Assembly (NCBI GenBank): GCA_022823865.1
Contig: JAJEHF010000002.1
Location: 1-34,730, forward strand
Source of the DNA: Bryobacterales bacterium
GTDB lineage: Bacteria; Acidobacteriota; Terriglobia; Bryobacterales; UBA6623
Length of the DNA: 34,730 nt
Reading direction: 5' to 3'
The notes under the pieces are model-generated. The model made no database searches. It worked only from the letters and a program-made list of their open reading frames with translations, and had not been told where the DNA came from. Shown here in pieces: positions 8,679 to 15,951 of the stretch; the first letter of the stretch is position 1, and the number at the start of each line of letters is the position of its first letter. The position numbers and the translations under genes were made by a program.

Positions 8679-9083
8679 GTGAGCAGCAACCAACAGCGAT
8701 CGATCCAACGGGTAACCGCCCAGGGCGCGCCCAATCCGCAAGGGCCGTACTCCCACGCGGTCAAGGCGGGGGGCTTCGTCTACGTGTCCGGGCAGGCGGC
8801 GCTGGATCCGGCAACTAGCAAGCCGATCCACGGCACGGTGGCGGAAGAGACCCGTCGCACGCTCGAAAACCTGAAGGAAATCCTGGAGGCTGCCGGCGCC
8901 TCGCTGGAAGATGTCGTCAAGTGCAGCGTGTTCTTGGCGGACATCCGCGACTTCGCCGCCATGAACGCGGTGTACGCGGAGTATTTCGATGCGGCCAAGC
9001 CGGCCCGGACGACCGTGCAGGCCGTGCTGCCCGCGGCCGGACTGAAGGTCGAAATCGACTGTATAGCGTTCGTGGGCGACTGA
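8679..9083 (+). CDS. ridA: RidA family enamine/imine deaminase
   Basis: A 134-residue RidA (YjgF/YER057c/UK114) protein, of usual length. RidA hydrolyses reactive 2-aminoacrylate and related enamines made by PLP dehydratases. Visible hallmarks are 'NPQGPYSHAVKAGGFVYVSGQ' split across about residues 19-39, the helix 'TRRTLENLKEILEAAG', 'VKCSVFLADI.DFAAMN.VY.EYF' and 'PARTTVQA' with Arg110, the catalytic arginine of the Rid subfamily. No signal peptide is seen, so it should be cytosolic. The start is GTG at 8679 with a strong Shine-Dalgarno (GAGAAGGAAG, 8662-8671). It probably shares a transcript with the PLP enzyme 38 bases upstream, fitting a clean-up role for that enzyme's product. Confidence 0.93.
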   Translation: MSSNQQRSIQRVTAQGAPNPQGPYSHAVKAGGFVYVSGQAALDPATSKPIHGTVAEETRRTLENLKEILEAAGASLEDVVKCSVFLADIRDFAAMNAVYAEYFDAAKPARTTVQAVLPAAGLKVEIDCIAFVGD

Positions 9084-9275
9084 GTCTGGCGACTTCTCGT
9101 CGCAGGCATGGCCGATCGGCCCGAATATCGGCTCCATGCATTGCGGCGAGACCGCGCCAGCGCCTATGATGGGATTCGGCGAAAGGACGCGCGGCGCGTG
9201 TCCGGCAGCCACCGGCAATGCGACGCCGAATGTAACGGCAACCCCGGCCGGTGCGTCAAGTCTTGATAGTAGGCG

Positions 9276-10559
9276 ATGCCGAATCTGCAGTACCAGGACC
9301 CGCATTCAGAGCCCGGCCCAGGCCCTCCGGAATTCGGCCCGCTAGTCATCGACTCCCTCCACGTCGGGTGGTGGCGCAACCTCCTCAACGAGGTTGCCGA
9401 GATGACCAACCCGTCCGAGCCCGTCCAGATCCCGGATTATCCCCCGGCGCGGCCAGGGGAGTACGACTTCCGCGACCCGAACGTGTACTCGCTCAGCCGC
9501 CCGTGGTGGCTGGCGATCTTCGACACCTTGGGCGCGATGCGGGAATATGCCAAGCTCCCGCCGCCGCCAGAATTCCCGGCCGGCCGGCCGGGGATGCCGG
9601 ACCTGCCGCCGCTCACCCTCCGCACGCTGGCACTGCCCTGGTGGTCTGGACTGCTGGAGAGCTATCGGCTCGAGCAGGAGATGCGCAACGCACCTCCGCT
9701 GGTCGTGACGTCGAAGCCGATTCAGGTCAAGGAGATTTGGGGGAGTTTCAGCCGCCGCAGGGACGGCATGATCGCCACGGCCTGCATGCATGCGCTGGTC
9801 GTGCTGATAATGTTCGGCTTCCAAGACAACGAGTACGTCGCGAGCCGCTCGGGGACCGTCACTCTGGTCGTCCCAGTCGACGTCTCGCCATACCTGGCCC
9901 AGCTGCAGGCACCCCCCAGGCCTGATCCCGGCGAGAGCGGCGGAGGTGGCGGCGGCGGCGCGAACTCGCCGATGCCGGCGAGCCGGGGCAAGCTGCCGCG
10001 ATTCTCGCTGGAGCCCCAGCTCGCTCCGCCGAGCCCGATCATCCGCAATCGCAACCCGAAGCTGTCCGTGGAGCCCACGGTCCGCGTCCCGCCCGATATC
10101 AGCGTCCCGAACGTTGACCTTTCGGTCTTCGGGGACCCGTTCGGAGCGGACGGCCCGCCATCGGCGGGTCCGGGCACGGGAGGCGGCATCGGATCGGGCC
10201 GCGGCACCGGCGTCGGGTCGGGCCGGGGATCTGGAGTAGGACCGGGATCCGGCGGCGGCATCGGAGGCGGAGTCTTCCGGATTGGCGGCGGGGTGTCGAG
10301 CCCGCGCCTGCTGTCGAAGATCGAGCCGGAGTATTCCGAGGAGGCCCGCAAGGCGAAGTACCAAGGCGTGGTCATGCTCTCGGTTGAAATCTGGGAAGAC
10401 GGACTCCCTCACAACATCCGCGTGGTGCGCAGCCTCGGCCTGGGCCTGGACGAGAAGGCCGTCGAGGCGGTCCGGCAATGGCGCTTCAGCCCCGGCAAGA
10501 AGGACGGCAAGCCGGTGCGCGTCCAAGCGCAGATCGAAGTCAGCTTCCGCCTGCTCTAG
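9276..10559 (+). CDS. TonB-like energy transducer with a triplicated N-terminal segment
   Basis: A 427-residue TonB-family protein. The C-terminal TonB domain (about 340-427) has 'KIEPEYSEEARKAKYQGVV', 'GLGLDEKAVEAVRQWRFSP' and 'KPVRVQAQIEVSF', all typical. One membrane helix lies at about 163-182 (GMIATACMHALVVLIMFGF), followed by a periplasmic Pro/Gly-rich linker with a Gly/Ser/Arg run (about 296-341). The cytoplasmic N-terminus is unusual: Trp-Trp pairs at 32-33, 77-78 and 122-123 mark three units with an exact 45-residue period, the last running into 'PPLVVTSKPIQVKEIWGSF', a pre-helix segment I associate with Acidobacteriota TonBs. It likely energises outer-membrane TonB-dependent receptors, perhaps for products of the nearby sulfatases; no receptor is in the window. 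ATG 9276 has only a weak Shine-Dalgarno. Confidence 0.9.
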   Translation: MPNLQYQDPHSEPGPGPPEFGPLVIDSLHVGWWRNLLNEVAEMTNPSEPVQIPDYPPARPGEYDFRDPNVYSLSRPWWLAIFDTLGAMREYAKLPPPPEFPAGRPGMPDLPPLTLRTLALPWWSGLLESYRLEQEMRNAPPLVVTSKPIQVKEIWGSFSRRRDGMIATACMHALVVLIMFGFQDNEYVASRSGTVTLVVPVDVSPYLAQLQAPPRPDPGESGGGGGGGANSPMPASRGKLPRFSLEPQLAPPSPIIRNRNPKLSVEPTVRVPPDISVPNVDLSVFGDPFGADGPPSAGPGTGGGIGSGRGTGVGSGRGSGVGPGSGGGIGGGVFRIGGGVSSPRLLSKIEPEYSEEARKAKYQGVVMLSVEIWEDGLPHNIRVVRSLGLGLDEKAVEAVRQWRFSPGKKDGKPVRVQAQIEVSFRLL

Positions 10560-10660
10560 GCGGCCGGCGCGTCGACGGGCCCACGGATTGCAAACGGTTC
10601 CGCGATGCGCTCGCACGCGGAACGCCCTGCACAGGCCTTTCGGCCAAGCCTTGCGGGTGC

Positions 10661-10666
10661 TAGACT
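10661..10666 (+). promoter_or_regulatory. Putative -10 box for a leaderless transcript
   Basis: TAGACT lies 7 bases before the ATG of sulfatase 1, with no Shine-Dalgarno sequence between. The distance suits transcription starting at the start codon. No clear -35 box was seen. Confidence 0.4.
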
Positions 10667-10673
10667 CGCTCCC

Positions 10674-12098
10674 ATGCCTGCGATAGATCGACGCGAGTTT
10701 CTGGCAGCGGCGTCAGGCGCTGCCACGATCAGTGCCGGCTGCGAGGCCGCGAAGGCCCCGACCAACATCCTGTTCGTCCTCGCGGACCAATGGCGCAGCA
10801 GCGCCTTGGGCCTCGGCTCGGACGCGCTTGTGCGGACACCGCACATCGACGGCCTCGCCGCCGAAGGCGCGAACTGGCAAAGGGCTTACGCCGCCAATCC
10901 CGTTTGCACGCCCAATCGAGCGTGCATCCTGACCGGGCGCCATTCCCATCAGACCGGCATGGTCCGCAACGACATCCAGCTGCCGCCGCAAGAGGTCTGC
11001 TGGCCGCAGCTGCTGCACGGCGCCGGCTACGCCACCCACTACGTCGGCAAGTGGCACCTGGACGGGCCTCCCAAGCCGGGCTATGTGCCGCCCGGCTGGC
11101 GTCGCAGGGGCTTTGCGACGTTCGAAGGATTCAATCGCGGGCACATCTACCACAGGCACTGGGGCTTCGACGACAGCGGCGCGCCTCTGGCCGAGCTCGC
11201 CGCCGGCATGGACCCGTACTACGAACCGACGCTGCAGACGAATCTGGCGATCGACTTCATGCGCCGAAACCAGGACCAGCCCTTCGCCTGCTTTCTCTCC
11301 TGGGGTCCGCCACACACGCCGTTCCGGCCGCCGGACGCGCACGATCTCTACGAGCCCGGCGAGATCGTCCTGCGCGGAAACGTGCCTGCCGAGCACGAAG
11401 CGCGGGCGCGCAAGGACTTGGCCGGATACTACGGCCTGTGCGAGTCGCTCGACCACGAGATGGGACGGCTCATGGCATTCCTGGACGAGAGCGGTCTGCG
11501 CGACAACACGCTGCTGATCTTCACGTCCGACCACGGAGAGCTGGCCGGTTCCCACGGCAAGTACCGCAAGGGGGAGCCCGAGGGCGAGTCTCTCCAAGTT
11601 CCGCTCATGATGCGGCTGCCGGGGCGCGTCGCAGCCGGGTCACAGCCCGAGACCCTGATCAGTTCCGTGGACCTGATGCCCACGCTGCTGTCGCTGTGCG
11701 ACATGCCGGCCCCGGATACCTGTGCCGGCTTTGACCTGTCCGGCGCGGTGACGCCGGGCGGAACAGCTCCGAGCGTCGAATCGGTCTATTGCGAGGGCAA
11801 GGTCTTGAACGCACCCGAGCCGAGGCCCGGCACGAACAGCCCCGATGCCCGCCCGTGGCGCTCGCTTGTGACCCAACGCTACAAGCTGAACGTCCGTGCC
11901 GACCACTCGGTCGTCGATGGATTGTTCGATCTGCAAGAAGACCCGCTGGAGTTGCGCAACCTCGCAGACACCGTCGAAACGCGCGGCTTGCGGAACGACC
12001 TGCTGGCTGAACTCAAAGCTTGGGGGCAACGGACTGGCGATCCCTTCCCCGCCAAACCGGAGCCTGCGAAGGAGCAATACCAGGGCGGCGAAGGCTAG
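10674..12098 (+). CDS. Sulfatase 1, Tat-exported, Cys-type
   Basis: A 474-residue type I sulfatase that would hydrolyse sulfate esters. The Tat motif 'DRREFLAAASG' starts at residue 5 and a lipobox-like SAGC ends at Cys23. The metal-binding start 'NILFVLADQW' has Asp38. The activation motif is C78-T-P-N-R82 followed by ACILTGR, so Cys78 would become formylglycine. 'HYVGKWHLDG' and 'LIFTSDHGELAGSHGKY' supply further active-site residues. Substrate is unknown; the layout resembles arylsulfatase/choline-sulfatase-like enzymes. ATG 10674 was chosen because the Tat motif directly follows it and TAGACT sits 7 bases upstream; an earlier in-frame start at 10605 adds residues with no export function. 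The SMP-30 gene follows after 65 bases and may be co-expressed. Confidence 0.93.
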   Translation: MPAIDRREFLAAASGAATISAGCEAAKAPTNILFVLADQWRSSALGLGSDALVRTPHIDGLAAEGANWQRAYAANPVCTPNRACILTGRHSHQTGMVRNDIQLPPQEVCWPQLLHGAGYATHYVGKWHLDGPPKPGYVPPGWRRRGFATFEGFNRGHIYHRHWGFDDSGAPLAELAAGMDPYYEPTLQTNLAIDFMRRNQDQPFACFLSWGPPHTPFRPPDAHDLYEPGEIVLRGNVPAEHEARARKDLAGYYGLCESLDHEMGRLMAFLDESGLRDNTLLIFTSDHGELAGSHGKYRKGEPEGESLQVPLMMRLPGRVAAGSQPETLISSVDLMPTLLSLCDMPAPDTCAGFDLSGAVTPGGTAPSVESVYCEGKVLNAPEPRPGTNSPDARPWRSLVTQRYKLNVRADHSVVDGLFDLQEDPLELRNLADTVETRGLRNDLLAELKAWGQRTGDPFPAKPEPAKEQYQGGEG

Positions 12099-12148
12099 GG
12101 CTTGCAAGCCAGAGGCAGATCCAACGCTCAGCGCAAGCTCGGCTTTGC

Positions 12149-12154
12149 TACAGT
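12149..12154 (+). promoter_or_regulatory. Possible -10 box
   Basis: TACAGT lies 9 bases before the ATG of the SMP-30 gene, slightly farther than the other leaderless candidates in this window. Weak evidence. Confidence 0.25.
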
Positions 12155-12163
12155 TGCCTACTT

Positions 12164-13225
12164 ATGAAGGTTCCAGAATTGAGCCGCAGGGCGTTCGCCG
12201 CCACGGCCGCCGGCACCCTCGCATCCCCGGTGCGCAGCCTCGCGCAGCGTGACTGGACGAACGTCACGCCGACGAGGTATCCCGACCCCGATATCGTCTC
12301 GCTCGACAAGCGATTCGACAAGTACAAGCTCGGCAACACGCCCATCCAACGCCTGCACCTCGGGACGCTTTGGGCCGAAGGGCCGGCTTGGAACACGGTC
12401 GGCAAGTACTTGGTCTACTCTGACATCCCCAACAACGTGCAACTGCGCTGGCTGGACGAGGACGGCCATGTGAGCGTGTTCCGCCATCCGTCCGGCAACT
12501 CGAACGGCAACACGTTCGACTGGCAGGGTCGGCAGCTGTCGTGCGAGCACGGCAACCGCCGCCTGGTGCGCTACGAGTACGACGGAAGCACGACAGTGCT
12601 GGCCGACAGCTGGGAGGGCAAGCGGCTCAACGCGCCGAATGACGTCGTGGTGGATCCGGACGGCAACATCTGGTTCACGGATCCGGGCTACGGGAGCCTG
12701 ATGCACTACGAGGGCAACAAGGGCCCGCTGGAGATCAAGGAAGCGGTCTACCGCATCGACGGCCAGAGCGGAAAGATGGAGAAGGTGACCGACGAGATCT
12801 TCAAGCCGAACGGGCTGTGCTTTTCGCCCGACTACAAGCTGCTGTACATCGCCGACACCGGCGCCTCGCACTACCCGGAAGCCGAGCGCGAGATCAAGGT
12901 CTGGGACGTGGACAACGGGCGGACTCTGCGCAACGGCAAGCGGTTCGTGTCCATGATGATGGAAGGCTTCGAGCAGGCGGGTAACGCGGACGGCATCCGC
13001 TGTGACACGGACGGCAACATCTGGTCGTCGGCCGGCTGGGTCGGCGACGGCTACGACGGCGTTCACGTGTTCGCGCCGGACGGTGACCGGATCGGCCAGA
13101 TCAAGCTGCCGGAGATTTGCTCCAACGTGTGCTTTGGCGGCGTGAAGCGCAACCGCTTGTTCATGACGGCCAGCCAGAGCCTCTACGCGGTGTACGTGGA
13201 GGCGCAGGGAGCGCACATCTCTTGA
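12164..13225 (+). CDS. SMP-30/gluconolactonase-family lactonase, exported
   Basis: A 353-residue six-bladed beta-propeller of the SMP-30/gluconolactonase/LRE family, which hydrolyses sugar lactones or related esters using a divalent metal. By alignment from memory with SMP-30, metal ligands would be Glu72 (LWAEGPAW), Asn159 (LNAPNDVVVD), Asn216 (KPNGLCFSPD) and Asp276 (NADGIRCD); all four are present. Blade signatures such as 'DPDGNIWFTDPGYGSL' are also clear. The N-terminus 'LSRRAFAATAAGTLASPVRSLAQ' looks like a Tat signal with cleavage after Ala27 or so, so it should be periplasmic. ATG 12164 starts directly before it. The gene sits 65 bases after sulfatase 1, suggesting joint work on oxidised or sulfated sugars (inference). 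Confidence 0.9.
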   Translation: MKVPELSRRAFAATAAGTLASPVRSLAQRDWTNVTPTRYPDPDIVSLDKRFDKYKLGNTPIQRLHLGTLWAEGPAWNTVGKYLVYSDIPNNVQLRWLDEDGHVSVFRHPSGNSNGNTFDWQGRQLSCEHGNRRLVRYEYDGSTTVLADSWEGKRLNAPNDVVVDPDGNIWFTDPGYGSLMHYEGNKGPLEIKEAVYRIDGQSGKMEKVTDEIFKPNGLCFSPDYKLLYIADTGASHYPEAEREIKVWDVDNGRTLRNGKRFVSMMMEGFEQAGNADGIRCDTDGNIWSSAGWVGDGYDGVHVFAPDGDRIGQIKLPEICSNVCFGGVKRNRLFMTASQSLYAVYVEAQGAHIS

Positions 13226-13299
13226 ATCCTCTGCGGCGAAGTCCCTTCTAATTCACAGACACAACGTCCGGCTCTTAGGCGGTGCACGCCATCTCACTG

Positions 13300-13464
13300 T
13301 TATCTGCCACGAACAGTTCGTCGCGCCGAGTGCAGCCACCGCTCCGCCTCGTAGTCGCTCATGACGGGCGCCTGCATTTCCAACTGCGCGAAATCGACCC
13401 GCTGCCGTTAGCAGGCCACCACGCCCAGCAGCGACTTCAGCTTGTCGTGCGGCGTGAAGCATGT
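13300..13464 (-). pseudogene. Relic of an integrase-type transposase C-terminus (minus strand)
   Basis: One minus-strand frame reads CFTPHDKLKSLLGVVAC, a TAA, then RQRVDFAQLEMQAPVMSDYE and AERWLHSARRTVRGR before a final TAA. The order 'TP..KL.SL ... LD.QA...SD.EA...L..AR..L' is one I recall at the C-terminus of rve-type (DDE integrase) transposases. It also parallels the plus-strand relic at 13501-13620. The internal stop and lack of a catalytic core mark it as dead. Confidence 0.45.
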
Positions 13465-13500
13465 CTATGCGGCCCTGAGAGTGCGCTTGAGACCCAGACC

Positions 13501-13620
13501 CGCCCGAAGTTGGACGCGCAGGCCTACCAGTACAACGACAACGAGGCGGCCCGACGGCCCAACGAGGCCTGTGAAGAGCTGTTCCGGATGCTCCGCGACG
13601 GGGCCGCTAGCGCGGCCTGA
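13501..13620 (+). pseudogene. Relic of an integrase-type transposase C-terminus (plus strand)
   Basis: The frame reads RPKLDAQAYQYNDNEAARRP then NEACEELFRMLRDGAASAA and stops at TGA 13618-13620. 'LDAQAY.Y.DNEAARR.NEA.EELFR.LR' is strongly protein-like and matches the tail I recall for integrase-type transposases. Upstream sequence in this frame has no catalytic domain, so only the tail survives. It points away from the minus-strand relic ending at 13464. Confidence 0.45.
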
Positions 13621-13900
13621 GGGCCGGACCGTTCAGGCTCATTTGACATTGGAGACCGAGGCAGGCAGAACAGGAGATTCGGTCGAGTCGGAGTGACCGC
13701 TGCTCGAGGCGCTAATGAGGTTTTCAAGGGCTAAGACCTAGCAAGGCTGCGCCCGAGAGGAGACGAGAGCAACACCTCGGCTACGAGCCAGGGCTCAATA
13801 TATTGTGAACCCTATACCGATACAAGAAGCTGAGAAGCATGTCCTTGGGCATGTAACGCGACCGGCTCATCGAGTCCTCTTCGCAGGTTGGGCCAACGGG

Positions 13901-13944
13901 AATAAGACCCCTAGTAAGACCCCAATAAGACCCCAATAAGACCC
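13901..13944. repeat. Four-copy 11-bp tandem repeat, consensus AATAAGACCCC
   Basis: Copies start at 13901, 13913 (AGTAAGACCCC, with one extra T before it), 13924 and 13935 (last copy lacks the final C). The array lies 32 bases beyond the 3' end of the AlbA_2 gene. Its period is close to one DNA helical turn, so it could be a protein-binding array, or simply slippage. Confidence 0.75.
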
Positions 13945-13976
13945 ATTAGCCCCCCGGTGACTGCGCGAGCTTCGAG

Positions 13977-15386
13977 TCAGCGTGGCCTGGGAGGCGTTCG
14001 CTTCCACCTAGACGCCAATCCACGTCCGGAAGACTTGGCCAGCTTTCGTCTACGCAGCGCCTCCAACGCCCTTCTGACCTGACGCTCGCTGGTGCTCGGG
14101 GGCAATCGAGCAACGATCTCGCGCAAAGGGAAGCCCTCCTCTGACCGGTCCAACAGAGCGAGGATCGCCTTCTGGCGCTCGGTCGCGGAATTCCCGCTCC
14201 GCCCGGGTAGCAAGTGTTCGGCGCGCCGGAAACGTACTGTCACACAATCGCCGCGTTCCTCGATCTCAGGGCGAGGCAGCCCTGCATGGATCGCCAGATC
14301 TGCCATCTTGATCGTTCCGCGGCCCCACTCTTCTATGATTCCCCGCCGATAAAAGGTGCGTGCGATCAGCGGGTTCCAAGGCCTCGATTCGTGCCGACTG
14401 AATAGATCGTCTGGGGTGAGCCCGAAGTGCAGCGGGCCGGTAGAGATCACCTCCAGACGGTCGTCATAAACGGCAAGACCAATAGAACCTCCGCCCATCG
14501 CGTAATCGCGATGGCAGAAGGCATTTGCGAGCGCCTCCCGAGTAGCGAGAGGTGGATAGAGCGGTTCGTCAATGCGTGAGAAACGGCCCGATTCGAATCC
14601 ACTGGCAATTGGCAGAGTGTCGCGTAGGAAGCGCTCCGCGTTCGCTAGCAGCGTGAAGGCGCTGCCCGTAAATTGCCGGTTATCCAAGAATTCGGATCGG
14701 TCCCGACCCCGGAAGCGGGCCACCCGCAGCAAACATTGCGGCATATCACATTCGAGGCGTTCAGTACTACCAAAGAGCACCGCCGCCGCCCGGAACAGGA
14801 CATCATCCCGGAGCAGACCCAATCCACGCAGCAATTCTTCCGGATCTCGGCTTCCTGGTTCGTTCAGCCGGCCAACTCGCACTGCCTCCGCAACTGTATT
14901 ACGGATCTCTGCCACGTCGAGGTCGTCGACCGTCCACCCATAGGCGGGCTGGTTTTCCCAGCGCTGCTCGCTGTGCATGCGCTCGAAGAGCATTCTGTTG
15001 TACTCTTCACCCGACATGGCTCGAGTTGCATTGCCGACACGGCGATATGAGACACCCCGGTACTGGTAGGGCGGCGATGAACCACTACGCACGTGCACCG
15101 CAATCACTTCACGCTCTTGGGATATTTGGACCCGCTCGACCTCCGGGAACGCGGGTGGATCAATCCGGTGAACTTCGTCAGAAAGTTCCTCGATTGTTCG
15201 CTCGCTAACGTTCTGGCCTACTACGACTCCCTCCGGCGTGACGCCGAATAGCACACACCCGCCACGCTGGTTGAGCATGGCGCACACGGTCATTACTGCC
15301 GAACGGCGCATTCCGGTCGTGGCCTTGAACTCCAGCTTTTCGGACTCGCCAGCAGAAGTCAGCGAGACGATTTGTTCAGACGTCAT
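13977..15386 (-). CDS. AlbA_2 (Schlafen-type) ATP-binding protein with C-terminal winged helix
   Basis: A 469-residue member of the family annotated as ATP-binding or putative DNA-binding transcriptional regulator. In order: an AlbA_2/Schlafen AAA_4 domain (about 10-130) with 'ESEKLEFKATTG', 'NQRGGCVLFGVTPEGVVVG' and 'YRGVSYRRVGNATRAMS'; a GHKL-like ATPase segment (about 285-380) with 'REALANAFCHRDYAMGGG', 'VISTGPLHFGLT' and 'RGIIEEWGRGT'; and a C-terminal winged-helix region with 'ATERQKAILALL' and 'TSERQVRRALEALRRRKL'. Function is unknown; relatives occur near mobile DNA and defence genes. ATG 15386 was preferred to TTG 15407 because GGAA lies 9 bases upstream and homology begins there. A GATAAT near 15419-15414 may serve as its -10 box. 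Confidence 0.88.
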   Translation of the reverse strand: MTSEQIVSLTSAGESEKLEFKATTGMRRSAVMTVCAMLNQRGGCVLFGVTPEGVVVGQNVSERTIEELSDEVHRIDPPAFPEVERVQISQEREVIAVHVRSGSSPPYQYRGVSYRRVGNATRAMSGEEYNRMLFERMHSEQRWENQPAYGWTVDDLDVAEIRNTVAEAVRVGRLNEPGSRDPEELLRGLGLLRDDVLFRAAAVLFGSTERLECDMPQCLLRVARFRGRDRSEFLDNRQFTGSAFTLLANAERFLRDTLPIASGFESGRFSRIDEPLYPPLATREALANAFCHRDYAMGGGSIGLAVYDDRLEVISTGPLHFGLTPDDLFSRHESRPWNPLIARTFYRRGIIEEWGRGTIKMADLAIHAGLPRPEIEERGDCVTVRFRRAEHLLPGRSGNSATERQKAILALLDRSEEGFPLREIVARLPPSTSERQVRRALEALRRRKLAKSSGRGLASRWKRTPPRPR

Positions 15387-15424
15387 CAAGTCGATTCCAA
15401 GCTTCAATTGCTTCTATTATCCGA

Positions 15425-15673
15425 TTGGTTGAGGTGGTCCGAGGTGGCGGGTGTTCAGACCCGAAGTTGCCTGAGATCTTGAAGCGCGACCGGAGCAAAC
15501 TCGCTCAGCGGGAGTTGGCCCACAGATGCTTCGAGGGCGGGTGCAGCAGTTTCGAGATCGACGCTCGGACTCTATGCTATGAAGAAAACAATGTCGGCAA
15601 TCTCCAGACGGTGACGTTTATTGGGCGGAGCCGCATCAGCGTGGCGGGAGACAGCGACTGGAGGAAGTGTTGA
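15425..15673 (+). CDS. Doubtful small open frame ahead of the DUF1883 fragment
   Basis: An 82-residue frame starting at TTG 15425 whose TGA (15671-15673) overlaps the TTG start of the DUF1883 fragment by two bases, an arrangement typical of translational coupling. The sequence, including FEIDARTLCYEENNVGNLQT near its end, resembles nothing I recognise and no Shine-Dalgarno precedes it. It may be a gene relic or chance. Confidence 0.25.
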   Translation: MVEVVRGGGCSDPKLPEILKRDRSKLAQRELAHRCFEGGCSSFEIDARTLCYEENNVGNLQTVTFIGRSRISVAGDSDWRKC

Positions 15674-15807
15674 ACTTCATGCATCACAAGCTCGGCCATG
15701 TTGCTGGCGATTCGATCGTTGAGGTAACACTACGGGGCGATGCGGCCACCGTGCCCTTCATGGATGGGTCGAACTTCAAGAACTATAGGGCCGGACCGCG
15801 CTGCTAG
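15670..15807 (+). pseudogene. Truncated DUF1883-domain protein abutting selC
   Basis: The frame from TTG 15670 gives 45 residues: LNFMHHKLGHVAGDSIVEVT then LRGDAATVPFMDGSNFKNYRAG and a short tail ending at TAG 15805-15807. The pattern 'MN..HYDLG....GD.VEVTL.G.AA.V.LMD.SN..NY..G' is the N-terminal half of DUF1883, recognised from memory. Normal members continue for about 40 more residues (R-H-x-Y-Y-G-G region), which are missing: the stop falls 11 bases before the tRNA-Sec gene. A strong Shine-Dalgarno (GGAGG, 15660-15664) sits 5 bases before TTG, so the stub could still be translated. Confidence 0.65.
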
Positions 15808-15818
15808 AATCGGGCAAC

Positions 15819-15913
15819 GGAAGCTAATCCCGGCCGGTGTCGGGCCCGGTCTTCAAAACCGCTGTTTGGCGCTCCGCGTCAAGGGTGGGTTCGACTCCCA
15901 CTAGCTTCCGCCA
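15819..15913 (+). tRNA. selC: tRNA-Sec (anticodon TCA), selenocysteine tRNA
   Basis: A complete 95-base selenocysteine tRNA, the same length as E. coli selC. Seen directly: an 8-bp acceptor stem GGAAGCTA/TAGCTTCC, a 6-bp D stem CCCGGC/GTCGGG with a 4-base loop, anticodon loop CTTCAAA (15851-15857) with TCA at 15853-15855, an 8-bp extra arm TTTGGCGC/GCGTCAAG closed by TCC, T arm GTGGG-TTCGACT-CCCAC, and an encoded GCCA end. The 8-bp acceptor, 6-bp D stem and long extra arm distinguish it from tRNA-Ser or a suppressor. The anticodon stem has four good pairs and one C-C mismatch at its base. It implies that the organism makes selenoproteins, with selA, selB and selD elsewhere. Confidence 0.95.
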
Positions 15914-15951
15914 CCAGCCCGGGCCAGACGGCCCGCCTGATCAAACCTGTC

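Larger units (their letters stand above)
13226..13976. other. Gene-poor stretch holding transposase debris and a tandem repeat
   Basis: About 750 bases without an intact gene. It contains two short C-terminal transposase relics in opposite orientation (13300-13464 minus, 13501-13620 plus) and the 11-bp tandem repeat at 13901-13944. Between about 13640 and 13900 I see only an AT-rich palindrome (AATATATT, near 13800) and no recognisable coding. Confidence 0.6.

Noticed and set aside
13901..13944. CRISPR array
   Set aside because: Units are only 11 bp and contiguous, without spacers, and no cas gene is present.
15425..15760. TGA at 15671-15673 (after ...WRKC) as a possible selenocysteine codon, given the nearby selC
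   Set aside because: The sequence after the TGA in that frame is not protein-like and soon stops, while the overlapping frame from TTG 15670 encodes a recognisable DUF1883 domain with its own ribosome-binding site.
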